A stretch of DNA of 64,000 bases from Lophius americanus (GCA_037951165.1 JBBDHG010000009.1:13914501-13978500); one strand, 5' to 3'. Positions 47,231 through 61,204 are shown, numbered from the stretch's first letter. Program-made: numbers and translations. The notes: a model not told the origin generated them from the sequence alone.

Positions 47231-49066
47231 GCTCGCTTTATGGAACAGGCCTCAGGACACTCTTCCTCTCTCATCATCTCCACGTCTATCACCTTCTCCC
47301 GTTTTGTTTTATCCGTCTCAGTTCGTACTGTTAATTCTTATCCCATAGCTAAGCTTCGACTGTCTTGTTTCTTTATTTTCATCAACAGAGGGTCAGTTGA
47401 TATTGACCTCTGCCTGGTTTATCTTGCACTGAAAATAAAAATAAACCTGATGTTGTCATGCATTTCAACCCATTACACGAACTGATCGACAGACAATTAT
47501 TTCAACTTTCATTTCAGTGTACCCGAATGACATTGGATGGATAGAATTAAAGTCATCTAATGAGCTAGTTAATTCAATCCAGTCCGGGAACCAGCATGAT
47601 GATGGACTGCCATGTTTAATCTAGTAAGAGTTAATTGTCAGTTGAGTGTGAGGACGAGGGGAGTTGAACTACAAGCAGCAATCTAGTGAACTTCTCTTAT
47701 TACCTGTATCATTCTTTGGTGGATTGTTTGTTGATGTCATCAGAGAACCACTTGTGAACAAAGAGTTGTTGGGAGGTCAAAATCATTCACTCCACACAAC
47801 TGCCTACAGGCTGACGCTGGTGATCAGGGGAGACAGTGGGCGATCTTGTGAAGTATATTTCATATTCACACCCTCAAAGTAGAGGTTTTTAGGCATCTAT
47901 TTCATGACTTCTATTATACCCTTTTTACACCTCTGAATAGGTAGAGAGTTCTTCTTCAGACTTCAGTAACATCAGTGCTGAGTGCAGCTGAACTCTCTTC
48001 CTGCTGGCATGAACCACTGGGGCCAGCTGGCTTAAAACAATAGCGGTAAAGTAGTAAGAGTCACGGTTTCCCCTTAACGGAATTCATGTTATTTCCATAA
48101 ATACAACTGGACTTGGATAGAAACTAGCCGCAGTGATTTTAACACATTCGAGCTAAATGATCTCCATCAGGAAGATTGGTTGAGAACGTGACAAGCAGAG
48201 AAGCAGTGGATTGTATTGATTGGTGATGGTGGATGGATGGAAGGATTATTTGATTTAATGTAGTTCTCTGGACGTTCGGATTGATTTTTCTCCATTAGTC
48301 AACACTAACAGCCCTACTGCTCCGGAGACAACCTATCATCAGTTACCTTCAGTTAGCATTTGTTTAATAAAAGGCCATCTCTATCAGGAGAGAATAACAA
48401 GAACAGATAAGAACCAGAAATGTATCTAAGTTTTATTCAATTTATTGCTAAATTTATTGTCTTTGGGTGTTTAGAGTACGCGGCAGGAAGTAGATGACCA
48501 AGAGAAACAGTCCCATCAACTAACGGCTTCCAGTATGAAGAAGAGTTCCCCCCCTGGATACTCCTGGTGATGAAGAGCAGTACTCCAGAATCGGGATGAC
48601 TTCATGAACTTCTGATCAGATGGTCTGAACGGCGATGACCAGATGGTCCAGGTGGAGGTGAGTTGCAAATATTTGTTGAACTGGAATGTCAACTGAATGA
48701 TAGAAGAGAGAAATCATATTTGAAGTTTGAGCCCTTACAAATGACGTGTAAAAGAGAGACGTGACAGAATGTGGTTGAAGGAGAAGGAAACTGGGTTGGT
48801 GAAGCGTACAGATAGCAGGAAACCGCTCACGATGTCGACGGAATGCACAAAGGATTAGTTTTCCTGAAGCTTTGTTTGACAGTTCCAGATACATTTAAAA
48901 CCACTGGAAGAACTCCACGTTTTTTTCAGAGTCGACTGATATGACTTTAGGTAAACCCTCATGACAGATTATTTTGAATTTTAGAGTCTGTCGTATTTAC
49001 TGTCCGGAATGATACTTTGTTTGAAGCCCTGTATCTTCACATTTCTATTGTGGCAGGATTTTAAAA
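47231..49066. other. Non-coding, nothing recognised
   Basis: Intergenic, no repeat family or gene identified. Confidence 0.5.
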
Positions 49067-49690
49067 GCTTATGATTACCTCCACTAAGCAGGTTATGGTT
49101 TGCCTACATTTGTCTGTCTGTGAGCAGGATTACTGGAAAGGTTTTTTACAGATGCACAGTTTTTGAAGGGTGGGATGTTAGATTTTTGTGGTTATCTGGA
49201 TCATCATCTGGATCCAGAATATTTGAAAATCATTATTTGACATCGCAGGATGAGGCAATCAAAATATTTTTTTGCTGCTAACTTCATATACATTTCCTAC
49301 AATGCTTGGAAAACTGTGTTTTGTCAAAATTAAATATTAAAATGTATTTTGTTTGATGAAACAAGTAAGTAAAAAAACAAAGTAAAGACTAAGTCATATT
49401 CCAGATCTGGTGATCCAGAATGTTAAAATTTACAGACCTCCTGAAAAATACATTTTCTATTAGGTAACACAGACTTGCAACTTTGATGATATTTTAGCTA
49501 AATCTTCAAATGTTTTTGAGCTAAATCCTGTTATTTTTTATTTAGGGGTATATTTCCATGGTCAAACAGTCCCATTATGAGGGTCTAATCATCCTAGAAC
49601 TATTGCTCTTTGGTGAAGTGACACAATGAGGAAACTGAGCTGCCCTGGTGGAGGTTGGCGCTGTAGTTCTAAATCTTTCTAGATCAGAAA
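49067..49690. repeat. Dispersed teleost repeat copy
   Basis: Left block ATTACCTCCACTAAGCAGG... through GTCTGTCTGTGAGCAGGATTA and CATCTGGATCC, and right block CCCTGGTGGAGGTTGGCGCT, match a repeat I recall as common in fish, with ends that are partly complementary (ACCTCCAC / GTGGAGGT). The centre is diverged. The class is not certain. Confidence 0.45.
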
Positions 49691-51181
49691 TTTGGATGTG
49701 TTTATTGTCATAGTAAAGGCTATGATCCACAGAGGGTCGACTGCGCTGACTTTGAGGCATGGCTGCTGTGTCGGTACGTGGATGGAATTAAATCTATCTA
49801 GTATGAAAACAGTAGAACTGTGTGTTTCAAAGTGAGATCAAGGAAAAGCCTGTATTTTAATCTTACAGCTCAGTATTTTAAAACACAGACACTTACACCT
49901 AAAGTTCTAATCCAGGATGAGTCAGGCTTAATGGAGCCCAAAGGTACTTTGGATATTAAACAAAGAAATTCAGTTGTATTGTTTCGGAGAATAGTTGATT
50001 CTATTTGAAAATGGGTGATGTCTGGCAATGTTCTATCTTTACCAAGGTCCTTGGAGAGTATAGAAGGTCTTTTCCTTTGTGTTGAAAAATGATTTTGTTG
50101 AGTAGATTTAAAAATAAAAATACCCTTCATCTAGTTCAACCTAATTTTCAATAATAATTCTATTAATCTCACCATAATCCCATAGGCTTTATTCATCTAC
50201 AACCCACGTACACTGTCTAGAGCACTTAATTATGAACATTATCTTATCTTGCTCTTTCTAATGATGGAAACTTAGAGAGGAAAAAAAGCTTGAAACACAA
50301 TGGATGCATATCAAGCAAGAAAAGTTCAGAGATTTAAAAAAAGATTGAAAATAATCAGCAACAACTGTAAATATGAATGTTTCAGTTGGTAAATCTTAGT
50401 CTTGAACATAGTCATTTGAACAGAACAACACATAAGAATCGGTAACTGGTGTTACTATTGTTGCTGATTGGTGTATATTATCTAAATTCACCAAGTATTT
50501 ATGTCTATATCTAATCCGGTAATATATATAGACACTCACATATGCTATAAATGATAAAAAGAAGAATAAGAAAATTAGGTGGTGATATGCCTTTTAATGA
50601 TACAATTATCCTTTTTTTCAATGCCTATAATTTTCACTAAAAAATAGTAAATTATGATGAAACCACATGCATCGTTATATTTGAATAAAAAGTTGAAGTA
50701 TCTGCCTCTGATTATCTTCTAACAGATACATTTCATAAAAAGAAAACACCAATTTAAAGTGTTGATCATAAGATTGCAACACCGTTTGCTTTCCTTGCAG
50801 TCTTTGCTTTCTTTTCAGCCGATAGGCTGAAAGTAATAACTTGTGTGTTGGCATCACTGGAGAGAAGCAGAGAGAAGCGTACGCTCTGAAAGCATACATA
50901 TACTTTTATCACAATATCGCTCGCCCTTGATGTTTTAGCTTTTTGAAAAGCTTTTACGCATATAAGTAAAAGTGAAGTGGTGGCATGATCTCTGTGCTGT
51001 AGCGCTCGGCTCTGTTCAAACACTCAAGTGTTATTCTCAGGCACAAAGTGATATCTTTGCTTTCATTCAGCCGAGTGGACGGACACACCTGCTCAGCCTC
51101 AGGAACGGAACATGACTTTCAGACAACGTTTCAAACTGGACAGCCGTTATATAAAAACCTTTGGTTGGTAATATTTTTGGA
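49691..51181. other. AT-rich non-coding, nothing recognised
   Basis: Intergenic; no gene or clear repeat. Confidence 0.5.
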
Positions 51182-51263
51182 TTGCATCTAAGATAGTATA
51201 AGATAATACCTTTTATTAGTCCCTCAAGGTAAAGTAAGAAGAAACAATAGTGGGAAACAATAC

Positions 51264-51306
<43 letters not shown>

Positions 51307-51450
51307 TAAATAAAACAAAACAAATAAATAAATACAATATAAATACGAATACTATACAGGATATAAAAATATGTGGAATTTCCATGCTAATATCTAACTA
51401 GTCGGTAAATAATGACAAATGTCCAACAGCCCAAAGGGATCAATTTAAAT
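51182..51450. repeat. Dispersed repeat with internal AT microsatellite
   Basis: AAGATAGTATAAGATAATAC followed by CTTTTATTAGTCCCTC is the start of a very common fish dispersed sequence. It runs through a pure AT run (51269-51302) and an AATACAATATAAATACG-like stretch. Confidence 0.5.
51269..51302. repeat. AT microsatellite
   Basis: Seventeen uninterrupted AT units. Confidence 0.97.
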
Positions 51451-54400
51451 GATCTCTTTGGTTCAATAAACAATGCAAAGCCCAAAGGTAATCAGATTAC
51501 TATCATGTAAGTCAGTATTTTTTTTGATTTACTGGGTCCTCAAAATATTTGGCTTTTTTGTTCAAAAAATAGATTCAAAAATACAAAAAATACATAAGAT
51601 TTATGCTATCATAGCCGTTTCAGGATGTAGCCTTTGTCGGGAGAAGAAGTCATCAGAGGAGCACCAAACTTTCCTGAAGGGTTTTGACCCGTATCCAAAA
51701 TCCCCCTGTCCTGTCCCAGCTGGCTAATATAATATCATGTCCATTGACTGGACAAACAGAACGATGCCCCCATCCTGATTCTGTCTGTAACACTGATGAC
51801 CTAACTTCTGGGTTTGATGTCTTTGATAACTTTTCGCATGTACATTGGATCTCACGACAGCATCGTTTAAACTGCCAGCCAAGAGCTTCAATCTCTTTCT
51901 GTCCTTTACTGGTTTGGTCTGCATGCACTCCTCAGTAGATACAGCTTACCTGAGGGATCTCTTACACTAGCGGAGTTATGGACCGTAGTTGATCCTTGAT
52001 CTGACCAGTTACAAAGTTAACCATAGTCCCAGGGATTAGGGATTTACCGCCATGTCTACTATTAAAGCAATGATTGTTTAATCTCGGACCTGAGTTGTAG
52101 CGAAAAGATGTATGGAAAGAAGATGTGTGGTGTGTTCAGGTGATAATCAGACCTTCATGTATGCTGGAGCTGTGGGGTTAGTAAAAAAGCCTCTTGCAGC
52201 ATTTAAGTAGCAAGTACCCGAGCACTTCGGCTTCCCTGGAAAATGCAATTTTGAGGGAATAAGGATGGCCAGCATAACCAGATATACGCCACGAGAAAAC
52301 CATACGACAATAGCCGTACAGCGATCATGGCCACACGTTTAAAGGACATTTGCACACTGCTGCATTTAAGCTGTATCAGTATAATTCAGAGCTATTACCA
52401 AATCTAATCGAATGTTTATAGGTGCAGACATGGTGAGAACATACTCCAGTTGAAAAATATCGTAAAAGTACTAAAGCCAGTACAGTGTGCCGTATAGAGT
52501 TTGAAAAAGCTGCCAGGTCTTTATGAATGGGAAAGGATCAAAATCCGAGACATCCTCTGATGTCCTCGCCACAAACAGGCGCACCTCTCAGGGACATGAG
52601 AGCTACTGAATATCGTATTAGGTCACGTTTTATTTAAACACCTGACATCTCAAATATTGTTTTTATAAGTTCTTTAAACGATAAATTGAATGCAAAGTTA
52701 TATTTGTCTTCTTCTATTGTTAATTTGCTGATAAGAAAATGATTCAATCCACGTCTCAAAGGCTGTCTTCCCATCGGAACTGTGAATTACTTTATTATTA
52801 CTCCCCAGTCATGCCTGAGACCCACCTATTCATTTCCGTTGATATGTTATTCACTCAATGAACTAAACTAATGTGAACTTTTTTGTGGATGAATGATTTT
52901 GCTAAAATGTCCTTCTTGTTTTATTTACGCGGTAGCATATGTGCGTTATTAATGTATGTGACTTGTATTCACCATAAAATACTGTAAGCCAGGAACATTT
53001 TAATACCACGGTAATGAGATTCCATTGATGAAATGTTAGGGAAACCTGATTTTTTTTTTTTTGCTCCTGCTTTTGGTCTCTGATGCTTTTTTCCTGGTAA
53101 ACACTTTATTTCTGTTCCTGTTTGGTTCATTGACACATCTGTCATTCCCAGTGCTCCCACTGTGCCTTACAAAAGCAGAGCCATGTTAGATTGAAAGGAG
53201 AGAAGGGCAATCTTTCAAATAGATCTCCTTTCAAAAATGTATTATGACATAATCATGTTTTCTCCCTAAAAGCCCGGGGGATGCCTGTCTGTCAGATTGC
53301 AGTCATCTCTTGGCTGCCTGACTTGAACAGAAACAGCAGTTGTGTGTTAATAGAACCCAGAGGCACTCTGAAACCTCACCCATTCTGCTTTACGCTCTCA
53401 GCCAGGAGATTAAAGTAAGGGAAACATTACAGGAGGCTGGATAATTGCCCCTGTGTCTCCAGCAGACAAAAGACAACGCTCTGGCAATTCCCTCGGTAAA
53501 TTGTCAAGAGAGGCTCAAGGATCCTTCAAGGCTGCAGCAAATTGTACAGTGCTGTCTAACAAACTACCAATCTCTGGATATTATGAGGCTTCCACATATC
53601 CTTGGCCATAATGACAGCTTGCACAGCAATAATGGAGGGCAGGCAGAAGATAGCTTTAGTGAGCACACTTCCAATAGCGAAATTATTACCTTGCTTCCCG
53701 GCCTTTGCTTTTCATTTTTTCTTTTGTTCCCATTTGTTATTTGATTTATTCAACTATCAATTTTATTTTTTATTCAGAGCGTAGGGCTGCCTGCTACCAC
53801 CAACAGATGATTGCAACCTTTACTCCTGAGGACCACTTGATCCCCTATCGGGAAAAAAGAATCTGCAAGCAGTTAATGAGTTGCCATCCATGCCTCGTTT
53901 TGAGAGTATCTACAAATTAACAGAGGCTTTTGTCAGGTTCCTCCTTCGCTCCTGCTCTCACCACCACTTTCTCTCTCTTTCTCCTGCTCTCCTCCATCTC
54001 ACGCTCCCTCCTGCTCTTCAATTTTCTCCCTCTACCTGCCTGCTTCACGCTCCAATAGCTCCACGGCGGGAGCAGTACTTTCTGGCTTTGGCTCCGAGCA
54101 GCAGTCACTGTCAGCACGGTTCATGTTTAGAATTAGCCATTTAATGAGAACTAAAGAAATTAATTGGTGGTTTAAGGCTAATGAGACGTCTGTGAAATTA
54201 ACGGACCTCATCAATAGAAACAAATAAATCCTTCAGCTTGTTATTGTGGAGCATTATTCTGACAAAGCTTTTGACACAATGATGAATAGCAGGTCAGGAG
54301 AGACCATCTGTGCTTTTTTGAACCCCTGCAAGGAGGGGGGTAGGCTGTCCCACAAAGATGGTGATAAAAGAGGGAGAGAAGGATAGAGGAGAGGGAGGAA

Positions 54401-55989
54401 AGAAAAGAGGAGACAGAGAGAGAGACGAGGGGGGCTGAGAAAAAAACAAATTCACTCGCTTTATTCATCGCCCTTTAGCATGATACCACTGTCTAACCAT
54501 GGTTACAAAGGAAATAAAAAACAGGGACATTAGCATGTGAAAGGCGCTGGGTCTCTGACTATGAGTCCAGAAAGCCAAAGAGCTCTGATTTCGAGGGATA
54601 TTTAACCTCCATTCAAACAGCAACAAAGGCCTGGCTGTCGCACTGAGAGCAGTGGTTCAGCCTGATTGGGGCTCGGGAGGGAGGAATGGGGGAGAGGAGG
54701 CGACAGGCAGGATCACAGACCTCATTTGTTCCCCTTCTTTACTTTAGCCTGTCTCTATTCCCACTGAAGAGTAGCATTTCCTCTCTATAACCACCCCGCC
54801 TCCTCTCCCTCCTCTCTCAAAGTTGTAAATGTATGACCTGAGGAATAAATTGGATGGGAAGGAAGCGAGGATGCAGCACAGAGTAAGAGTAATACATCTC
54901 TATCACGTTCATTGACCTTTATTTACCGCACATTGAGCAACATGGCTGTTACGTGTCTGCCTCGCTTCCTTCGCTTTAATGTCGGTACCGTCGCTGTGGA
55001 CGTGATGGAGATTATCTGCATGTCTTTGGTTCTGCCCTCGTTCAGGCCACCCAGCAGGGCCGGCCCTGCCCAGCCTGTTTGTGTATCATGGTGGGTCATG
55101 TTTGCTTTCCTGTGCTGATCAAATAAACAGGCCATGTCTTTGGGGGCAGGAGGTTGGAGGAGTGGTGTCTGTGTGTTGTTTAGCTCTCTGGGTGCAGATA
55201 AGGAATTGTTTGATGGGGTAGAGGGAAACGAGAGCGATTTAGGTCAACTAATCTGATTTACACAGAGATGGTCTGGCCATTGCTGGGAGCAGTAATTACA
55301 TAGAGGGATTAGATGCCCCCCAAAGCTCCCAACCTGCAGAGAGGAGAGAGGGGTGGAGGCTTTAAGGCCTGAGAACTGCTCAAGTATGTCAGTGCAGCAA
55401 CAACAGCTTGAGCAGCTCTTTGCGCTGATTAAAAATGGCTGAGATTGCACTCAAAACAAAGGGGGCATTTGGCTAAAGTAGTATTACTGAGCTTGTTTAC
55501 AGGCATTTACAGCTGCTGGTTTGATCCCACAATTCTTATCATTTATGGCCAGATATCACAGTTGTGTCTGCCATGGAATTAGTTCAGAAGTTAATCAGTA
55601 GTAAAATTTTCCCCTCTAGGAAACATGGTGTACAGCTCACATGTTTCCTCGCCCTGCATCCCCGTCTGTCTCTGCTGTAGCTTTATAATTTGCAGATTGA
55701 TAACTACATTTTTTCTCTCGCTTCCGCTATGTTCGCAAATATTCCACGCTTCTCTTGTTGCCATTTGTCTGTGTATTTAAAATGCACAGCTGAATAATTA
55801 CACCGCCAAAGTCATTACTTCATCCACAGGAATGACTTGCACGCTTGGCTGCCGTTTCTAGAGTGTGCTTGGCTAATCCACTCATTGCTTTGTGCATTCA
55901 GTTCTGTGAACCATAGGGCACCCGCTTGGATGCCCGTGCATAAATTACTGCCATGAAACATAAAGTGCTGGGAGGATTTTCCTTAACGA
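51451..55989. other. Non-coding, nothing firm
   Basis: Intergenic. Contains a pyrimidine-rich stretch at about 53935-54050 and a purine-rich stretch at about 54338-54440. No gene recognised. Confidence 0.5.
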
Positions 55990-56330
55990 TCGCCAACGCT
56001 TTAAACGCTTCTGCTTCAACAGTCGATACTGCTCAGCCCATTCAATTATTCAGCGGCCTGTCCCTCATTAACAAAATCCCGACCTTGACATGTCTGCCCT
56101 ATTTCTCTCCCCTGACGGACTCGGCTCTCTGAACAACTCTGTTTGCTCCAGTATTGGCTGAGAAATCCATGCATATTGATAAGTTGTCTGCAATGTAATT
56201 GAAAATGTCAGTTATGAGGCCCATGCAGGCAAAGGTCAGCGCCGAGAACAAAAGCTGACAGGCTGCTATTTATGGAACATAAACACCACTAGCATGGGGA
56301 TGAAGGACAGTATGATCACAGCAGAATCAA
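55990..56330. promoter_or_regulatory. Candidate conserved non-coding element
   Basis: Repeat-free block with words such as TCCATGCATATTGATAAG and CTATTTATGGAACATAAAC, of balanced composition. Looks constrained, untested. Confidence 0.25.
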
Positions 56331-58744
56331 TTCTGATTTAAAACACTGGTGTGTATTTATGTTTACATTTATGTTCACAATTTTCCGAGAGGACAAGTTG
56401 AACGCAAGAGACAACATTTTCAAAACATTTTAAGACGGGGATAATTAATTTGATGTAGTTTTATGGATTGGTTTGTGGTAACTTGATTGAAATTCTAATT
56501 GGTTTCCAAAGGTCAAATTGTTCATCATTCACATCTCATGCTCAGGGCAAACATCCACGGCTCAAATATTCAATATAATTTATGAATGTGCTCATTAAAA
56601 TTGATATCCAGCAATCTCTTGAGGAGACATGTCCTACGGCCACTTTCTTATCTCAGGGACCTGGACCTTGTGCAACAGTGACGTAAAGTGTCAGTCAAGT
56701 GCAGCAATGCTCTCCCTCTCAGAGCACAACCCATCCAAAGTCTGTGTTAAATGTAACCTCAGATCTGGGATCTGAGATTACATTTATCACCACTAGTTTT
56801 ACATAAACAAAAGATTTGAACCTCAATTCTCGGGAGCTTCGGCTGGCTGACCATCAAGTCTCCACCCTGTCATACCCTGTCCCCCCTGCAGGCAGAGTGG
56901 TGACTGCCTGCTGGTTCTTTAATCGATTGCTAATGGGTTCAATTCCATCATTGAGGAGCTGCTTGGAACCTGGCCCTGAGACTGAATGAAGTGGAAATAC
57001 CATTTGCGGCTTTATGAGCCATTATACTGCGGCGAGAGACCTCTATTCGGCATGCTTCACAGCGCTGCACAGAGTTTTGCACCACTGCTTGATGGTTTTT
57101 CTTATGGTGGCTCCTACTGCTTTCGTCTCAGTGCTCTCCATTTACACTGTGCCCCAAAGCATTACATCCACTCCGTCTACAACAAAATAGCTTTGCTTTG
57201 CTGCATTTTTCACCGGATTTGATGTGTAGGGTAATTACCACAGTATATATCCCTTGTATACACAGGGGATCGAGTGATTCGTCCCATCTTTCAAATGTGA
57301 TGTTATTCATCAGTTTCTTATCAGTAGGGGTGCCCATGGTTTCCTCTAACTCACCCTCTGACATCACTGGAGCTCTTAACCCACGACAGTGAAAATGCAT
57401 CTCATGCAGCATGAAATATAGTGGATAAGTTGTGAAGGAGCTCTTATTGTTTATGTTGCGCTTAGCATGTTTTCCACCTTGTGCAGAAGCTGCAGTGAGA
57501 GATGTCATGGCTCCTACGCCACTCTCTCTGGTATAAAGACCTGCCCAGATTTCTGCAGAGCTCTTATGAGCTTGCTCTGGCTGAAATGCAAGCTAAGCAG
57601 CCAACACTGCTCTACATTTCACAGCCAGTCCCAGCAGACATGTGCTCTTTGAAGCATTTCTGGGCCAGGGATGCAAGTCTTGTTTGTTCAGTACTTCTGG
57701 AGAAAAAAAAGAGAAAAATGTAAGCTATTTTTTTCCTTTCACTACGGCAGAGAGTAACATTCTTTGACGTCTCAACAGAGAGCCTTGTATTACAGCACTT
57801 GCTGCCAGATGCCTTGATAGAATCACCCATGTCAAACAGGAAGAGAAATAAATGCTTCATTGAACTGGAGCTTAGCGTGCTGATGGTGGGAGGGAGGAAC
57901 AGGAGGGGTGAGCGTGAGCAGGCTGCTATGTGGGTGTCTGTGGGTGTCAGCTCACTAGCAGAGGGTTATTCTCAACCCTCACTGTAAGCACTTTCTCAGA
58001 TGTGGTGTGAATAATTAGTGTGCCTGGCCTAGATAGTCTCATCAATGGATATCTAATCTTCTAAAGAATGGGAAAAAGAAAGCCGTAATCAAGGAAGCCG
58101 ATGGTTTTGGTCGCCAACCCGCTGCCAGCAGATGCATCGGGGTACAAAGTACATGTTTGTGTTTGTTCTTTCAAGCTCATCTTCCAGCGCCAAGTAGAGT
58201 ATGACAGGATTTACATGCAGGTTCCTAATCTCTGTAAGCGAACCTGTTTCGGGATGTAATTCACATGGTATGTCTTTTGATTCGGATTAGTCTAGGCAAT
58301 CCTCTTACCCGTGGCTCAGTATAACTTATCACTGACGGAGCCGTCTTGTGGAGCAGTTCAAATCCTCATATCCACCCCTCCCAGACTTCAAACTCTTAAT
58401 TCTAATCTGTCCAAATCTGATCTGAGACTTTAACTTCCAAATACCTCTTGAAAGCCAGAGCTCAAGCTGAAGTTCATGCAAGGGCTTTGGATTACATAAA
58501 TTGAGGTTGGTGATTTCCAATATGGCCTTATGTTGGAGAATAGAGCCGGCTTTGGATGTAGCCTCCGGTGGCAAATATCCCACATTTTCTAGTCTTTCTC
58601 TTTAATGTTGAATCTTAAATAAAGGGATCATCAGTCATGTTCTCCCCAATATCCCTTGGTAATTTTTCCTGTGCCTTTTGTATGAATTCCAATCAACAAA
58701 GTCATTCTGTATCCCCGGAATATATCAAATATATAGTCATCTTT
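56331..58744. other. Non-coding, nothing recognised
   Basis: Intergenic; only short unrelated frames. Confidence 0.5.
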
Positions 58745-58780
58745 AATAGAGATCATATAGCTTAATATATGATCTCTATT
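58745..58780. repeat. Perfect 15-bp inverted repeat
   Basis: AATAGAGATCATATA (58745-58759) and its exact reverse complement (58766-58780) with a 6-nt loop. The flanks stay partly complementary for another 21 positions, ending in matched ATCAAA / TTTGAT blocks. Confidence 0.85.
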
Positions 58781-58833
58781 CATATACATAAATAGTTTGA
58801 TTGAAATTTCTACGAGTGCTGATCCTTTAAGGT

Positions 58834-58847
58834 ATATATACACACAC

Positions 58848-58895
<48 letters not shown>

Positions 58896-58898
58896 ATT
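58834..58898. repeat. TA/CA compound microsatellite
   Basis: TATATATACACACACATATA followed by TA repeats and TGTGTGTA. The CA and TG ends make the tract largely self-complementary. Confidence 0.95.
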
Positions 58899-60385
58899 TT
58901 TCAATAAACAGGATTTAAAGTAAAGCAGGCATGCTCCACTTTTTCTGCCTCAGCTGATAGGACAGAAACCGGCTCTTATTAAAGGTCGTAAGACTATGCC
59001 TTAATCTCACTAAGCACATGTTGGGTGAAATAAATCAATTTTATTTCTGAAACAGTGCTCCACACAGCGCTCACTGTCCATAATTTTATCCCAGCTCTGC
59101 AACAGAATGCAAAGTCCTAGTGCCTTGCTGGAGTGTCGGCATGTTTTGATGAGGAGTGGAGATCAGGGTCTTAATTGAGAGTTACAACCGATTAACGTAC
59201 CTGTGCCTGAGCTTGAACCGTACCTACAGCCTGAAAACAAACTTGGTTGCTAGTTAAAAGCGGATTTGAGGGCCACATTCTCTGCTCTTGGTGAGACAGC
59301 GGTGTGAAGATGACGATAAGCCAAAGCTCTAAATCCCAGACTCAGCTGTCTTATCTGAGGCTGCTGGGCCGTGTGGCATGCTTTAATAGAGGCGGCTCAC
59401 TGTCTGAGCTTTAGCTACAATCGCATTATGATTCCCCTTCACCTCAGCCGCTTGTTTGTTGTAATTCTCTGATTGAATTTTGTGAGTTAAAATTTCATCT
59501 TGCTTTAAGTCACACCACGGTTTAATACATCCAGCTACTACTTCACTAGCATGAACGGTCTTATTTAATCTCCTCTCATATGAGAGAATGATTATAATTC
59601 CACAACTAAAAAGACACTGATACGCTGAAAGATCCAACTTTTTCTGGAAACCGTATTGTTAATAGCAATGCTTCTAAAGTTCAGCATGTAAGATTTAGGG
59701 TGTATTTAGCGCTATAATTTTGAATAAGTGAAATTTAATATTCATAACTATGTGTTTATGTGTGTGCTTTCAGCCGAAAGTAAAAATAAAAGATAAAAAT
59801 AGCGTTTTTCATCTCCATAGACCTGGTCCTGTCTTCCGTATTGAAGCCGCCCTCTTGGTACAGTTGGAGAGGGATTTCACCTTTGATGTCGTTTATGTGA
59901 TGGACAAATGGAGGTTTGCAACGGCGCGCCAAGCTTCACCGTCAAAGCAAATTTGGAGTCTAGCCGCTTCCCAGGATCGTAAGCTAACAGTAATAATAAT
60001 AATAATACATTTAATTTATAATGCACTTTACATTTGGATCAAATCTCAAAACAACAGTACCATCTCTCCTCCTGGGGATTGATCAATCCAGAACCGGCAG
60101 CCGTCCATGGCCCACCGAGATGAATTCAGTGGGTGAACTGGATGGACCTAACCAGAACTAGTACTTGTTTCCCGGTCACATTTCCTCTGCGGACACAAAC
60201 GCCTCAGGGAGGCTTAGGAAATACTCCGAAGAAGAGCAATGTGAATGTATCCTTATATTTATCAATCAAATTTCTACTCTTACAGGTCCTTATCTGGAGT
60301 AAGAGGTCACAAATCAACAAGTTAGCATTTAAAGAAGCACTATTATCATCTACCAGTCAGAATTATGTGAATAATATTTTGTAAA
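58899..60385. other. Non-coding with possible repeat remnants
   Basis: An AAT run (about 59990-60007) leads into ACATTTAATTTATAATGCAC, similar to the tail of dispersed fish repeats. No gene recognised; a 110-codon frame (59750-60082) runs into the AAT run and is not convincing. Confidence 0.4.
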
Positions 60386-61204
60386 TTAAAAGAATATGGG
60401 GTATTGGGAAGAAATAATTAGTGGATAAATCAATAAATTATGAACCAAAAACGTCTTTACATGATTAGCTATGTAACTGAAGACAGAAAACGTCTGAAAG
60501 AAATGGATTACAGCTTCACTAAAGTAAGAATCTGCTGCTTTTCTTGTATTGTAATTGAAATATCCTTGGGTTTTGGACCGTTGCTCAGATAAAACAAGAC
60601 ATCTGAGGATGTCGCACTGGACTTCGAATTGTGATGAGAATTTCCTGCGAGCTGGCAGCAGCCCACAACCACAAAGTGGCCCAGAAGCAGGTTGGATTGA
60701 ATTTGTTTTTAAGTGATGGCCTGCTCTGGCAGCACTGCTAGCATTGTTGTGATTTTTGCTATTATCCTCCCCCTGTTTACTCCCCCGCCCCAAAATGTAC
60801 ACATGCATATGTGCACGTAACTCACCCATACCCCAGTGAGTCCCAGTCTGTTTACTCAGGTGCCTCTGTGCAGTGATGAACTCCTGTGCAGACTTTAACA
60901 CTCCGCTGCCTCTCAGCCAAATGCCAAAACAAATCTTGTCATAATTAGCAGTAATCCTGCTCATTACCGTCTGCTTAATTATCCTATTAATAGCACTTCC
61001 TGGGAGAGCTTGTTTGCTACGCAGGCAAATGTTTGTTCCTAAATTAGCAGACAAGAAGACAGCTCCATTGTTCAAACAGAAGCTTTGACAAAGCAGAACA
61101 GGCAGATTAACAGCAGACAGAACGGGCCACAGGCTCATCTCCGCTTGGTGCTGACAGGCAGGGAGGAGGCAGCCTGGGCCAACAATGGCACCCTTATCTC
61201 GCAA
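60386..61204 (-). other. Long open frame of unknown meaning (272 codons)
   Basis: Uninterrupted minus-strand frame, but it opens on TTG; the first ATG is 22 codons in. The translation has no recognisable domain, uneven composition and no signal peptide. It could be a conserved non-coding block or a chance frame. I do not call it a gene. Confidence 0.15.

Noticed and set aside
59750..60082. 110-codon frame with adjacent AscI- and HindIII-like sites (59926-59937)
   Set aside because: The translation runs into an AAT repeat. The restriction-site juxtaposition looked like vector polylinker, but the surrounding DNA is ordinary genomic sequence, so chance is the simpler explanation.
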